The notes: generated by a model from the letters alone, not told the origin. Counted from the stretch's first letter, positions 25,394 through 34,336 are shown. The stretch is DNA of 64,000 nucleotides from Flavobacterium suaedae (GCF_014642915.1 NZ_BMJE01000003.1:434001-498000); one strand, 5' to 3'. Numbers and translations: made by a program.

Positions 25394-25987
25394 CTATTGA
25401 ATGTTAAATTCTACTTTTTCAGGTGTTTCTGCTCCTTCAACTGCATTAAAGTAAGGTTTCTCTTTATACCCGCTTAAAAACATTTTATTAGGAAATCTTA
25501 ATATGTGATTATTATAGGCTTCAACGCTTTCGTTAAAGCGAACCCTTGCAGTACGTATTTCATTTTCAGTTGAGGCAAGTTCATCTTGTAACCTCAAAAA
25601 GTTCTGATTAGATTGTAAAGTAGGATAACGCTCTACAGAAACAAGAAGCCTTGACAGGGCAGATGAAACGCCTCCTTGTGCACTATTAAATTTTTCTAAT
25701 TGTTCAGGCGTTATATTAGTAGGGTCAACTTGTACAGAAGTTGCTTTAGCTCGTGCTTCTGTTACAGCTGTAAGAGTACTTTTTTCAAAATTAGCTGCTC
25801 CTTCTACAGTTCTTACAAGGTTCCCTATAAGATCATTTCTTCTTTGATAAGAGGTATTTACATTACCCCATGCTTTTGAAACTGCCTGGCTTTTTTCAAC
25901 TGCGCTGTTCTGAATTCCTACAGACCAAAATACACCTATTAAAATTACACCTACTATAATTATTACAGGAATTAACCACTTTTTCAT
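25394..25987 (-). CDS. lemA: LemA family protein
   Basis: This 197-residue protein has an N-terminal membrane anchor (LIPVIIIVGVILIGVFWSVG, residues 5-24) followed by an alpha-helical LemA domain exposed outside the cytoplasmic membrane. Recognisable blocks are KAWGNVNTSYQRRNDLIGNLV near 43-63 and VERYPTLQSNQNFLRLQDEL near 117-136, both typical of the family. LemA function is poorly defined but it consistently accompanies TPM proteins, as here. Third gene of the M23-MerR-LemA-TPM-TPM operon. Confidence 0.93.
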   Translation of the reverse strand: MKKWLIPVIIIVGVILIGVFWSVGIQNSAVEKSQAVSKAWGNVNTSYQRRNDLIGNLVRTVEGAANFEKSTLTAVTEARAKATSVQVDPTNITPEQLEKFNSAQGGVSSALSRLLVSVERYPTLQSNQNFLRLQDELASTENEIRTARVRFNESVEAYNNHILRFPNKMFLSGYKEKPYFNAVEGAETPEKVEFNIQ

Positions 25988-25999
25988 GTTTTGTTTGTT

Positions 26000-26329
26000 T
26001 TAAAGTTCGTTTTTAATATTGATTAATGTTGCTTTTATATTTTCTAATTTACGAATAATCTCAAATTTGTCAAGTATGTTTTTCTCACCCTCTTTTAAGT
26101 GTACTTTAGCCCCTTCCAGTGTAAAACCACGCTCTTTAACTAAATGATATATTAACTGTAAGTTCTTTACATCCTCGGGGGTAAACATACGGTTACCTTT
26201 CGCATTTTTTTTAGGTTTAAGTATATCAAACTCTTTATCCCAAAAACGGATAAGTGAAGCATTAACATCAAATGCTTTTGCCAGTTCTCCTATACTGTAA
26301 TACCTCTTTTCGGGAAGGTTTAAATGCAT
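26000..26329 (-). CDS. MerR-family DNA-binding protein
   Basis: This 109-residue protein is a short MerR-type regulator. The winged helix-turn-helix lies at about residues 9-75 (YYSIGELAKAFDVNASLIRFW, then GNRMFTPEDVKNLQLIYHLV), followed by a dimerisation coiled coil of about 30 residues. There is no C-terminal effector domain and no Cys cluster, so it is not a metal sensor of the classical kind. Its ATG overlaps the stop of the M23 gene by one base. It could act on the palindromes upstream of this operon (27326-27350 and 27376-27387). Confidence 0.9.
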   Translation of the reverse strand: MHLNLPEKRYYSIGELAKAFDVNASLIRFWDKEFDILKPKKNAKGNRMFTPEDVKNLQLIYHLVKERGFTLEGAKVHLKEGEKNILDKFEIIRKLENIKATLINIKNEL

Positions 26330-27306
26330 TAGTCTAACGATTGATTTTCTTGGTTAGCCATTTCTGAAATCAGCAGGTATTCTTTAGCTGAAATATTACC
26401 GTAGTAAAAGTTAATAGGGTTAACAGGCTGTCCGTTTTTGTGTACTTCATAGTGCAGGTGCGGTGCTTCCGAACGCCCTGTACTACCAACATAACCTATT
26501 ATATCACCTCTTTTAACTTTTTGCCCTACTCTGGCTTTATACTTACTAAGGTGAGCATATAACGTTTCGTAACCATAACCATGTTTAATAACAATATGAT
26601 TACCGTAACCCGATGCTCTGTTATCAGCACGTCTTACAACACCATCTCCTGTGGCATATATTGGTGTACCTGTTTTAGCGGAAAAGTCCATCCCGGCATG
26701 AAACTTACGTATTTTGGTAAAAGGATCGCTCCTGTAACCATAACCCGAAGCCACTCTTCGTAAATCTTCATTTTTAACAGGCTGAATAGCAGGTATAGCT
26801 GCCAAAAGCTTTTCTTTATCTTTCGCCAATTTGGCTATTTCTTCTAACGATTTGGATTGTACTACTAACTCTTTTGATATTATATCAAGTCGTTTTGACG
26901 TACTCACTATAATATCAGAATTATTATACCCTTCCAGTTCTTTATAACGGTTCACCCCTCCAAAACCTGCTTTACGCTGTTCATCCGGTATTGGTGATGT
27001 ATTAAAATAAGCCCTGTATAAATTGTTATCGCGCTCGGCTATATCTTCCAGAACACCTTCTACCTGGTCCATTTTATGATTAAGTATTTCATACCTAATC
27101 CTCATGTTTTCAATTTCCCTTGCCTGTAGTTTGTCTTTAGGTGTTTCAAAATACGGTGTGTTTAACAACGCTACAAAACACAAAAAGCCAAACAAGGCTG
27201 AAGCCAGTAAAAACAAGAATACATACCCTACTTTCTTACCTTTTTTAACCTTTATTTTACGGTAAGCTAAAGTTTCGGGGTCATAATAATATTTTACTTT
27301 CGACAT
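26329..27306 (-). CDS. M23-family peptidoglycan endopeptidase
   Basis: This 325-residue protein has a cytoplasmic basic stretch, one transmembrane anchor (YVFLFLLASALFGFLCFVAL, about 28-47), a periplasmic coiled coil (about 60-180) and a C-terminal M23 LytM domain. Zinc ligands appear in KFHAGMDFS and in the HLHYEV motif near 288-293. Such anchored LytM proteins trim peptidoglycan cross-links or regulate amidases. First gene of a tightly packed operon reaching the TPM genes; divergent from alaS. Confidence 0.93.
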   Translation of the reverse strand: MSKVKYYYDPETLAYRKIKVKKGKKVGYVFLFLLASALFGFLCFVALLNTPYFETPKDKLQAREIENMRIRYEILNHKMDQVEGVLEDIAERDNNLYRAYFNTSPIPDEQRKAGFGGVNRYKELEGYNNSDIIVSTSKRLDIISKELVVQSKSLEEIAKLAKDKEKLLAAIPAIQPVKNEDLRRVASGYGYRSDPFTKIRKFHAGMDFSAKTGTPIYATGDGVVRRADNRASGYGNHIVIKHGYGYETLYAHLSKYKARVGQKVKRGDIIGYVGSTGRSEAPHLHYEVHKNGQPVNPINFYYGNISAKEYLLISEMANQENQSLD

Positions 27307-27325
27307 CTTGCTAAATTATTCTATT

Positions 27326-27350
27326 TTTGCACCTTATATAAGGCTGCAAA
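27326..27350. promoter_or_regulatory. Near-perfect inverted repeat with 12-bp arms upstream of the M23 operon
   Basis: TTTGCACCTTAT (27326-27337) pairs with ATAAGG-TGCAAA (27338-27350) with a single extra C at 27344. The core CCTTATATAAGG is a perfect 12-bp palindrome. It lies 20 bp before the M23 start, and a minus-strand TAGGTTTG box (27347-27354) overlaps its right edge, so it would sit over the transcription start. It could be an operator for the MerR protein of the same operon, which is inference. Confidence 0.55.
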
Positions 27351-27375
27351 CCTATACTGATTAGACAGGCAAATA

Positions 27376-27387
27376 TAACAATTGTTA
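27376..27387. promoter_or_regulatory. Perfect 12-bp palindrome TAACAATTGTTA
   Basis: The second palindrome of the M23/alaS divergent region lies about 25 bp from the first on the alaS side. It is AT-rich, so chance is possible, but two 12-bp palindromes in 143 bp suggest regulator binding. Confidence 0.35.
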
Positions 27388-27461
27388 CAGTTTTTCCCGC
27401 CTTTTTTCAGTTTAGTGTACAGCCAGTTAACATTACCATTAAACAAAATTTGTACCCAAAT

Positions 27462-30089
27462 ATGAAATCGAGGGATATAAGGAAACAATTTCTGGACTTT
27501 TTTACTGAAAAGCAACACTTAATAGTGCCTTCAGCTCCAATAGTTACAAAAGATGACCCAACGCTAATGTTCAATAATTCGGGCATGGCACAATTTAAAG
27601 AATATTTCCTTGGCAATGCCACCCCGAAAAGCAACCGTATTGCCGATACTCAAAAATGCCTTCGTGTTTCGGGTAAACATAATGATTTGGAAGATGTAGG
27701 TTTTGATACCTACCACCACACTATGTTTGAAATGTTGGGTAACTGGAGTTTTGGCGACTACTTTAAAAAAGAAGCTATTAACTGGGCTTGGGAACTATTA
27801 ACAGAAGTATATAAAGTACCGAAAGATATTTTATATGTAACTGTTTTTGAAGGCAGCGAAGAAGAAGGTGTTCCTTTTGACCAAGAGGCTTATGATATTT
27901 GGAAAGAATTAATAGATGAAAGCCATATACTGTCAGGAAATAAAAAAGATAACTTTTGGGAAATGGGCGAGCAGGGACCATGCGGCCCTTGTTCGGAAAT
28001 TCACGTAGATATACGTTCTGCAGAAGAAAAAGCTCAAAAATCAGGTAGAGAGCTTATTAACGAAGACCACCCTCAAGTAGTTGAGATATGGAACATTGTA
28101 TTTATGGAGTTTAACCGCAAGGCGGATAAATCGCTGGTTAAATTAGCTAATAAACATATTGATACCGGTATGGGCTTCGAAAGGCTTTGTATGGTATTAC
28201 AAAATGTAACGTCTAATTACGATACTGATGTATTTACTCCGTTAATAGAGAAAATTGAAAAACTAACGGGTAAAAAATATACCGTAAAAGCGAGTAACGA
28301 AACCGAAAAAAAAATAAACATAGCTATCCGTGTAATAGCTGACCACGTGCGTGCAGTTGCTTTTGCTATTGCTGACGGTCAGTTACCATCAAACAACGGA
28401 GCAGGCTATGTTATCCGAAGAATATTAAGAAGAGCTATTCGTTACGGATTTACTTTCCTTGATAAGTCTGAACCGTTTATTTACGAATTGGTTTCTATAC
28501 TAAGCGAGCAAATGGGCGAATTTTTCCCTGAAATAAAATCGCAGCAAGGCTTAGTTACCAATGTAATTAAAGAAGAGGAAATTTCATTTTTAAGAACATT
28601 AGAACAAGGCTTACAACTACTGGAAAATGTAGTTGCAGCAACCGAAGGCACAGAAGTTTCAGGTGCTAAAGCATTTGAATTATATGACACTTTTGGTTTC
28701 CCGGAAGACCTTACTGCTCTTATTTTAAAAGAAAAAGGATACAGTTATAATAAAACTGAATTTGACGCAGAACTTAAAAAACAAAAAGACCGTTCTCGTG
28801 CTGCCGGTGAAATGTCTACTGACGACTGGAACATTATAGTTGACGGCAATACCGAAACTTTTGTAGGCTACGATCAATTGGAAAATGAGGTTAAAATTAC
28901 GCGTTACCGCAAAGTAGAATCGAAGAAAGACGGAGTACTTTATCAAATAGTTTTAGATAACACTCCTTTCTATCCGGAAGGTGGTGGTCAGGTTGGCGAT
29001 AAAGGTACTTTATCATCTGCCAGCGAAACTATTGACGTTTTAGACACTAAAAAGGAAAACAACCTTATATTACATATCACTAAAAAACTACCTGAGAACA
29101 CAAGTGCTACATTTACTGCAAAAGTAAACGATAGTTTACGCAGTAACACTGCGGCAAACCACAGTGCCACTCACCTATTACACCAGGCGTTACGTAGTGT
29201 GTTAGGTACTCACGTAGAACAAAAAGGCTCACTTGTAGCACCTAATTACCTGCGTTTTGACTTTTCTCACTTCTCTAAAGTTACAGATGAAGAATTACAA
29301 CAGGTAGAAGATTTTGTAAATGCAAGAATACAGGAACATATTCCACTAATAGAACGCAGAAGTATTCCTTTTAAACAAGCTATTGAAGAAGGTGCTATGG
29401 CACTTTTCGGAGAGAAATATGGCGATAATGTACGTGCAATTAAGTTTGGCAACAGTATGGAGCTTTGCGGCGGTATACACGTACAAAATACTGCCGATAT
29501 TTGGTATTTTAAAATTACCGGAGAGAGTGCAGTTGCATCGGGTATTCGCCGTATAGAAGCAATTACAAATGAGGCTGTAAAAGAGTATTTCACTACTCAG
29601 GAAAATACCCTTAACGAAATTAAAGCTTCACTTAAAAATCCGCAGGATACTTTAAAAGCAGTATCATCATTACAAGATGAGAATGCTAAGCTGAAAAAGC
29701 AAGTTGAGGCTTTACTTAAAGACAAAGCTAAAAACCTGAAAGGTGAACTTGCTAATGAAATGAAAGAAATAAACGGGGTTAAATTCTTGGCTAAACAAGT
29801 AGACCTTGATGCTGCCGGAGCAAAAGACCTTGTTTATGAACTGGGTAATTTAGGAGATAACCTATTCATTTTACTGGCAATTGTAAATAATGACAAACCA
29901 ATGCTTACCTGTTACATATCTAAAGAACTGGTAGCAGAAAAAGGCTTAAATGCAGGGCAGGTAGTTCGTGAACTTGGTAAACACATACAAGGCGGTGGCG
30001 GAGGTCAACCTTTCTTTGCTACAGCAGGAGGTAAAAATGTTGACGGTATTGATAATGCATTAAATGCAGCTAAAGATTATATTAAATAA
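27462..30089 (+). CDS. alaS: Alanyl-tRNA synthetase
   Basis: AlaRS charges tRNA-Ala. The 875-residue protein begins at the ATG at 27462; a TTG four codons upstream is in frame but unlikely. The class II catalytic domain opens with [26 protein letters not shown] and [15 protein letters not shown]. The editing domain has [11 protein letters not shown] and the CGGIH zinc site. The C-terminal domain ends with the [14 protein letters not shown] motif, here near residue 850. Length and order are normal. A strong terminator follows. Confidence 0.97.
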   Translation: MKSRDIRKQFLDFFTEKQHLIVPSAPIVTKDDPTLMFNNSGMAQFKEYFLGNATPKSNRIADTQKCLRVSGKHNDLEDVGFDTYHHTMFEMLGNWSFGDYFKKEAINWAWELLTEVYKVPKDILYVTVFEGSEEEGVPFDQEAYDIWKELIDESHILSGNKKDNFWEMGEQGPCGPCSEIHVDIRSAEEKAQKSGRELINEDHPQVVEIWNIVFMEFNRKADKSLVKLANKHIDTGMGFERLCMVLQNVTSNYDTDVFTPLIEKIEKLTGKKYTVKASNETEKKINIAIRVIADHVRAVAFAIADGQLPSNNGAGYVIRRILRRAIRYGFTFLDKSEPFIYELVSILSEQMGEFFPEIKSQQGLVTNVIKEEEISFLRTLEQGLQLLENVVAATEGTEVSGAKAFELYDTFGFPEDLTALILKEKGYSYNKTEFDAELKKQKDRSRAAGEMSTDDWNIIVDGNTETFVGYDQLENEVKITRYRKVESKKDGVLYQIVLDNTPFYPEGGGQVGDKGTLSSASETIDVLDTKKENNLILHITKKLPENTSATFTAKVNDSLRSNTAANHSATHLLHQALRSVLGTHVEQKGSLVAPNYLRFDFSHFSKVTDEELQQVEDFVNARIQEHIPLIERRSIPFKQAIEEGAMALFGEKYGDNVRAIKFGNSMELCGGIHVQNTADIWYFKITGESAVASGIRRIEAITNEAVKEYFTTQENTLNEIKASLKNPQDTLKAVSSLQDENAKLKKQVEALLKDKAKNLKGELANEMKEINGVKFLAKQVDLDAAGAKDLVYELGNLGDNLFILLAIVNNDKPMLTCYISKELVAEKGLNAGQVVRELGKHIQGGGGGQPFFATAGGKNVDGIDNALNAAKDYIK

Positions 30090-30120
30090 AACTATTTTAG
30101 TAGATAAATCTTATCAAAAT

Positions 30121-30150
30121 AAAAAAGCGCAATTAAAATTGCGCTTTTTT
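30121..30150 (+). terminator. Terminator of alaS
   Basis: AGCGCAATT (30126-30134) pairs with AATTGCGCT (30137-30145) with a 2-nt centre, preceded by an A tract and followed by a T tract. Confidence 0.9.
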
Positions 30151-30166
30151 ATTTGTAAGAATAGTC

Positions 30167-30174
30167 TATATTTG
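30167..30174 (+). promoter_or_regulatory. Predicted -7 box of the 30211 lipoprotein gene
   Basis: TATATTTG matches TAnnTTTG, 36 bp before the ATG. Confidence 0.45.
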
Positions 30175-30210
30175 CGCATTAAATTTTCAAAAAATTCAAA
30201 AAACTAATCA

Positions 30211-30966
30211 ATGAAAAAAATTTTCTCAATGGCAGCTATTGCGCTGTTTACGATGACCTCATGCTCTGATGACGATAGTTCATCTACTAACCCGGATAGT
30301 AATCTTGTACTTCCTAAAAAAATGGTTACCATAATTGATGGAGAAACCGTTACTACTGATTACACTTACAATGGTAACAAATTAGTATCTGCTGTTTCTA
30401 CTGATGGTGAGCTTCAAGAATATACTTACAGCGGAGATAAAATCACAGAATGTGAAACATCTTACAATGGAGCACTTGAACAAAGAGATGTATACACATA
30501 CGACGGGGATAACCTTACAATGTTTAAGATGTATTTATATGATGAAGAAGGAGCAATAGATTTTATTAGCAAAAATGAATATACATATAATGCCGACGGA
30601 ACTATATCAATAATTATGTATCACAATTATTCAAATGGAGGAAATGAAGAATACATAATATATGACCAAGGTGTAATTACATTTAACAATGGAAACCTTG
30701 TATCATATATGGGTGACTCTGATGACGAAGTATATACATTTGATGATAAAAATTCAGTAACTAAAAATATAGCATCTAACTATTATATGGCACTTGCTTT
30801 TATAGAAGGTGGTGTAAATAATATTCTGACTGATACATATAGTATAAATGATGTAGTAGACTATATGGCTACTTCAGTTTATACATACAATAGTAACAAT
30901 TATCCTGTAACTGAAGTAATGACATATGGTGAAGAAACTGAAACTTATCAGTATTTCTACGAATAA
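30211..30966 (+). CDS. Putative lipoprotein with YD-like repeats
   Basis: This 251-residue protein has a lipobox TMTSC (Cys18) followed by the acidic SDDDSSS surface-export-like stretch. The mature region consists of short repeats of the form YTYNGNKL, YTYSGDKI, YTYDGDNL and YTYNADGT, spaced by about 25-30 residues, like degenerate RHS/YD repeats that form beta-sheets. No catalytic motif is visible. It stands alone between two terminators. Lipoproteins of this design are common in flavobacteria and their role is unknown. Confidence 0.8.
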   Translation: MKKIFSMAAIALFTMTSCSDDDSSSTNPDSNLVLPKKMVTIIDGETVTTDYTYNGNKLVSAVSTDGELQEYTYSGDKITECETSYNGALEQRDVYTYDGDNLTMFKMYLYDEEGAIDFISKNEYTYNADGTISIIMYHNYSNGGNEEYIIYDQGVITFNNGNLVSYMGDSDDEVYTFDDKNSVTKNIASNYYMALAFIEGGVNNILTDTYSINDVVDYMATSVYTYNSNNYPVTEVMTYGEETETYQYFYE

Positions 30967-30990
30967 CAATAGTATAAGTTATCATGAAAA

Positions 30991-31018
30991 AGCCTCTTTT
31001 ATAAAAGGGGCTTTTTTA
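30991..31018 (+). terminator. Terminator of the YD-repeat lipoprotein gene
   Basis: AGCCTCTTT (30991-30999) pairs with AAAGGGGCT (31004-31012) with one T:G pair, followed by T residues. Confidence 0.8.
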
Positions 31019-31041
31019 TTTACCTTTACTCAAAAATAATT

Positions 31042-31998
31042 ATGCAATTCACAACCCAAATACCTATTAAAAAGAATGACAACCCGATTGGGTACAACTC
31101 TCAAATAGTGTCTTTGGGTTCTTGTTTTGCAGTCAATATAGGGCAAAAATTTGATTATTTTAAATTCAAAAATGTAACCAACCCATTTGGCATACTTTTT
31201 AACCCTAAAGCTTTAGAGAAAGTTATTGGCTTTGCTGTAAATAATAAAACATTTACCGAAGCCAATATTTTTTCCCATAATGAAAGATGGCATTGTTTTG
31301 ATGTGCATAGTGATTTAAGTGATACAAATAAAGAAGTATTACTTAACAACCTCAACCAAGCTACAGCAACATTAAACACCACACTAAAAGAAGCCAGTCA
31401 TATCACTATTACTTTAGGTACAGCATGGGTGTACCGCAATAATGAATCAACAGAACTGGTAGCTAATTGCCATAAAGTACCACAAAAGCAATTCAGTAAA
31501 GAGTTATTAAGTGTTGAGGTTATAAAAAATAGTCTGAAAAACATACTTTCTCAAATCAACAGTATTAACACTAATGCACAGATTATTTTTACTATTTCAC
31601 CTGTAAGGCATACTAAAGACGGCTTTACGGAAAACCAATGGAGTAAAGCTAACCTTATAAGTGCAGTATATGAGGTTTTAGCAAATTCTCCTGTAAAAAA
31701 TAATACTTCTTACTTCCCTTCGTATGAAATTATGATGGATGAATTACGTGATTATAGGTTTTATGCCGAAGATATGATTCACCCGAATGCTACAGCTATA
31801 AATTATATTTGGGAACGCTTTACTGAAACAAATATAGCACCGGAAGCAATCGGCACTATGAAAGAGGTTGATGCCATACAAAAAGGACTACAACACAGGT
31901 CTTTCAACCCAGATTCGGAACAACACAAAGTATTTCTTTCAAAACTACACGAACGCGCAGATAAATTAAATAAACAATACCCGCATATTACTTTTTAG
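31042..31998 (+). CDS. GSCFA-domain protein
   Basis: This 318-residue protein carries the family signature SLGSCFAVNIG (residues 26-36) and a SGNH-hydrolase-like plan. The Ser of LGSCFA is the likely nucleophile, IFTISPVRH is a central block, and DMIHPNATAINYIWERF supplies the late Asp/His. GSCFA proteins are thought to be esterase-like but their substrates are not known. No signal peptide is present, so it is cytoplasmic. It converges with the next lipoprotein gene; the two coding regions overlap by 4 bp at their stops. Confidence 0.88.
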   Translation: MQFTTQIPIKKNDNPIGYNSQIVSLGSCFAVNIGQKFDYFKFKNVTNPFGILFNPKALEKVIGFAVNNKTFTEANIFSHNERWHCFDVHSDLSDTNKEVLLNNLNQATATLNTTLKEASHITITLGTAWVYRNNESTELVANCHKVPQKQFSKELLSVEVIKNSLKNILSQINSINTNAQIIFTISPVRHTKDGFTENQWSKANLISAVYEVLANSPVKNNTSYFPSYEIMMDELRDYRFYAEDMIHPNATAINYIWERFTETNIAPEAIGTMKEVDAIQKGLQHRSFNPDSEQHKVFLSKLHERADKLNKQYPHITF

Positions 31999-32522
31999 TC
32001 TGTTTCTTTTTCTATAAGTCTATTGGATTCTCTAAAAGCACTTATTAATTCTTGGGTACATATATCCTTTTTATCATTATTAGCGTAAAAAACTTTGAGT
32101 ATTAACACTTCATTTCTATTCCAAATATAGTCTTCCATATATTCAGTATTCATCGGAGGATAAAAAACAACAGGAAATTTTGGATAGAATGAAGAAAGGA
32201 CTGACCAGAATCTACCTTTGAAAACAATTTCATCATCTGCCATAATTACAAAAGGAACTCCATTACTGAGGTCTATTTCCAAATTGTCAACTTTTTTAAC
32301 TGCTGCAGAATCGAGAATGAGTTGGTTATTTCTTATGTCCAGTACTTTTATTTCACTATCAATTATAAAAGGTTCATCCATTGAGTCTTCAAACTCAACA
32401 TTAAAGTCTTCTTCTAAAAGCTCATTAACTTTACTTTTTAATAAGTAAATTTCAATTACAGGTTCTTCCTTTTTACACCCAAAACAAATCAGTAGTAACA
32501 CTAAGTAGTATAAATACTTCAT
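31995..32522 (-). CDS. Putative lipoprotein of unknown function
   Basis: From the ATG at 32522 this is a 175-residue protein with a lipoprotein signal ending LLLICFGC (Cys16 from this start) followed by KKEEP. An upstream in-frame TTG would bury the signal, so I reject it. The mature part is acidic, without repeats or known motifs. It overlaps the end of the GSCFA gene tail to tail. Confidence 0.7.
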   Translation of the reverse strand: MKYLYYLVLLLICFGCKKEEPVIEIYLLKSKVNELLEEDFNVEFEDSMDEPFIIDSEIKVLDIRNNQLILDSAAVKKVDNLEIDLSNGVPFVIMADDEIVFKGRFWSVLSSFYPKFPVVFYPPMNTEYMEDYIWNRNEVLILKVFYANNDKKDICTQELISAFRESNRLIEKETD

Positions 32523-32577
32523 AAAGTAAATTTTATCAAATATATTTATTAACGAAACTAGCCCTAACAAAATTATA

Positions 32578-32595
32578 TTTCAAAAATATTTGAAA
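32578..32595. promoter_or_regulatory. TTTCAA-N6-TTGAAA palindrome at the GbsR/MarR-type gene promoter
   Basis: The palindrome's right half doubles as the -33 TTG element: TTG at 32590-32592 is 19 bp from the -7 box TACATTTG at 32612-32619. An identical half-site pair with the same 6-bp spacer occurs upstream of the next operon at 33149. This is the layout expected for autorepression. Confidence 0.55.
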
Positions 32596-32611
32596 ATTCA
32601 AAAAGTTATTA

Positions 32612-32619
32612 TACATTTG
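32612..32619 (+). promoter_or_regulatory. Predicted -7 box of the GbsR/MarR-type regulator
   Basis: TACATTTG matches TAnnTTTG. It ends only 4 bp before the ATG at 32624, so the mRNA may be leaderless or nearly so. Confidence 0.55.
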
Positions 32620-32623
32620 AACT

Positions 32624-33130
32624 ATGGAATTTAACGAAGCGAAAAATAAATTTGTTCAAACATGGGGAGCATTAGGTTCGCAGTGGGGTATTAATAAAAC
32701 CATGGCGCAAATACATGCGCTGTTAATGGTATCGCCCGAGCCACTTTCTATGGAGGACATTATGGAAGAGCTTCAAATTTCCAGAGGTAATGCCAGCATG
32801 AACCTTCGTGCATTAATGGATTGGGGAATTATATATAAAGAGTATAAACCCGGAGAGCGTAAGGAATTCTTTATTGCGGAAAAAGACTTAGACGAGCTCG
32901 CTGTAAAAATCGCACAGGAACGCAGTAAAAGAGAAATAAAACCGGCGCTGAAAGTCCTGAAAGATGTTTCTACAGGAGTAAAAGAAGATAAATCGAAAGA
33001 AGCAAAACATTTTGCAGAGCAAACTTCTAAGTTGTACGACTTTGTACTAAAAGCGGATAACATGATTGAAAAAGTAACTGAAATGAAAGAAAACTGGATT
33101 AGTCGTTTAGTTATGAAAATAATGAAGTAA
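32624..33130 (+). CDS. GbsR/MarR-type transcriptional regulator
   Basis: This 168-residue protein has a winged helix-turn-helix near residues 25-85 (QIHALLMVSPEPLSMEDIME, then LQISRGNASMNLRALMDWGI and a KPGERKEFF wing) and a C-terminal helical dimerisation part ending in a basic MKIMK. It resembles the GbsR group of MarR-like regulators. The palindrome TTTCAA-N6-TTGAAA occurs both in its own promoter and in that of the following operon, suggesting it controls itself and the 33201-35591 genes. The ligand is unknown. Confidence 0.85.
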   Translation: MEFNEAKNKFVQTWGALGSQWGINKTMAQIHALLMVSPEPLSMEDIMEELQISRGNASMNLRALMDWGIIYKEYKPGERKEFFIAEKDLDELAVKIAQERSKREIKPALKVLKDVSTGVKEDKSKEAKHFAEQTSKLYDFVLKADNMIEKVTEMKENWISRLVMKIMK

Positions 33131-33148
33131 AATTTTTTTAATTATATA

Positions 33149-33166
33149 TTTCAATATTTTTTGAAA
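33149..33166. promoter_or_regulatory. Second TTTCAA-N6-TTGAAA palindrome, before the membrane-protein operon
   Basis: Half-sites and spacer length are identical to the 32578 site and the flanks are similar (TATAT on the left, GAAAnTT on the right). It lies 34 bp upstream of the ATG at 33201. Confidence 0.55.
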
Positions 33167-33200
33167 GTTTTATAATTACAAACTATTTAATAAAAGCAAT

Positions 33201-33521
33201 ATGAACTCATTAGAACGTACCAATACATTTTTTGTAGGTTTCCCAATACTTCTCGGAATATTAGGCTTTGCATTCCCCCAACTATGGGGAATTGCTGCGG
33301 TATTTACAATATTAACGGGAGGGTTTCAGGTAATCGCAGCTATAGCTTGCACCATTATTAAAAGTTTTAAAAATACTCCTTTAATAATTTACTGGATTCT
33401 AACAATACTATTCTTTGTTATGTGGCACTTAACAAACTGGTGGTGGATATGGTTCCTACCCTCATTTCTTGCTATATATTTTACAATAATCCTTCATTAC
33501 ATAAAAATAGACGAATCATGA
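33201..33521 (+). CDS. Small membrane protein of unknown function
   Basis: This 106-residue protein has three or four transmembrane helices (about residues 8-24, 28-50, 57-75 and 80-100) and a Trp-rich motif NWWWIWF. It overlaps the next gene by ATGA (33518-33521), so it is translationally coupled. First gene of a four-gene operon that appears to be controlled by the preceding regulator. Confidence 0.75.
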   Translation: MNSLERTNTFFVGFPILLGILGFAFPQLWGIAAVFTILTGGFQVIAAIACTIIKSFKNTPLIIYWILTILFFVMWHLTNWWWIWFLPSFLAIYFTIILHYIKIDES

Positions 33522-34336
33522 AAACACTCGCCAACCAAACACTATTATATGATGAAGACTGTCCTTTATGCCAGGCATATACAGATGCTTTTGTAAAAAC
33601 CGGAATGCTTGATGAAAAAGGAAGAAAGCCTTACGCTGATTTAAACGAAAATGAACTCACTTTTGTTAACAAGGAAAATGCAGTCAACGAAATAGCCTTG
33701 ATCGACAGAGAAAATAACACTGTTACGTATGGGGTTGACAGTCTGTTAAAAGTTATTGGTTATTCTTTCCCGACAATAAGCAAAATTGGTAATATAAAAC
33801 CTGTAAAGTATTTACTTAAAAAACTGTACTCACTTGTTTCTTACAATCGTAAAGTTATTGTGCCTGGGAAGAGTAATAATAGCGAATTGCAGTGCACTCC
33901 CAGTTTTAATTATCGTTACAGATTTATATACATGCTTTTTGCTACTATGGTAACAGCAGTAACGCTTTTCTATTACAGTACATTATTACCAATAGTTCCT
34001 AAAGGCAATTTTAGCAGGGAAGTAATTTTAGCTGTAGGACAAATGGCTTTTCAGGCAATATTCCTGATAAAGCACGACAATAAAACCATACTAAACTATT
34101 TGGGCAATGTAATAACGGTTTCACTTATAGGTTCATTAATACTATTGCCTGTTTTATTAATTAATAGCTTTATGATATTACCCGAAGTAATCAATTTAGT
34201 TTGGTTTGGCATAACAGTACTAATAATGTTTACCGAACACTATCGCAGGGTTAAAGTGCTACAACTACCCGGTTACTTATGCTTTACATGGGTAGCTTAC
34301 CGCCTACTGGCCTTACCTCTAATCTTAAATTTATGA
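33518..34336 (+). CDS. DUF393-like (DCC family) thioredoxin-fold protein fused to membrane helices
   Basis: This 272-residue protein begins at the ATG that overlaps the preceding stop; a longer upstream GTG frame runs antiparallel to good coupling and is rejected. The N-terminal about 110 residues contain LYDEDCPLCQAYTDAF, the Asp-Cys-x-x-Cys motif of DCC/DUF393 proteins that resemble thiol oxidoreductases. After about residue 130 there are five or so transmembrane helices, so the redox-like domain is tethered to the membrane. The role is unknown. It overlaps the next gene by ATGA. Confidence 0.8.
   Translation: MKTLANQTLLYDEDCPLCQAYTDAFVKTGMLDEKGRKPYADLNENELTFVNKENAVNEIALIDRENNTVTYGVDSLLKVIGYSFPTISKIGNIKPVKYLLKKLYSLVSYNRKVIVPGKSNNSELQCTPSFNYRYRFIYMLFATMVTAVTLFYYSTLLPIVPKGNFSREVILAVGQMAFQAIFLIKHDNKTILNYLGNVITVSLIGSLILLPVLLINSFMILPEVINLVWFGITVLIMFTEHYRRVKVLQLPGYLCFTWVAYRLLALPLILNL

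Noticed and set aside
27388..27461. Possible T-box or attenuator before alaS
   Set aside because: No specifier stem, T-box sequence or terminator is visible in the short AT-rich leader; T-boxes are not expected in Bacteroidota.
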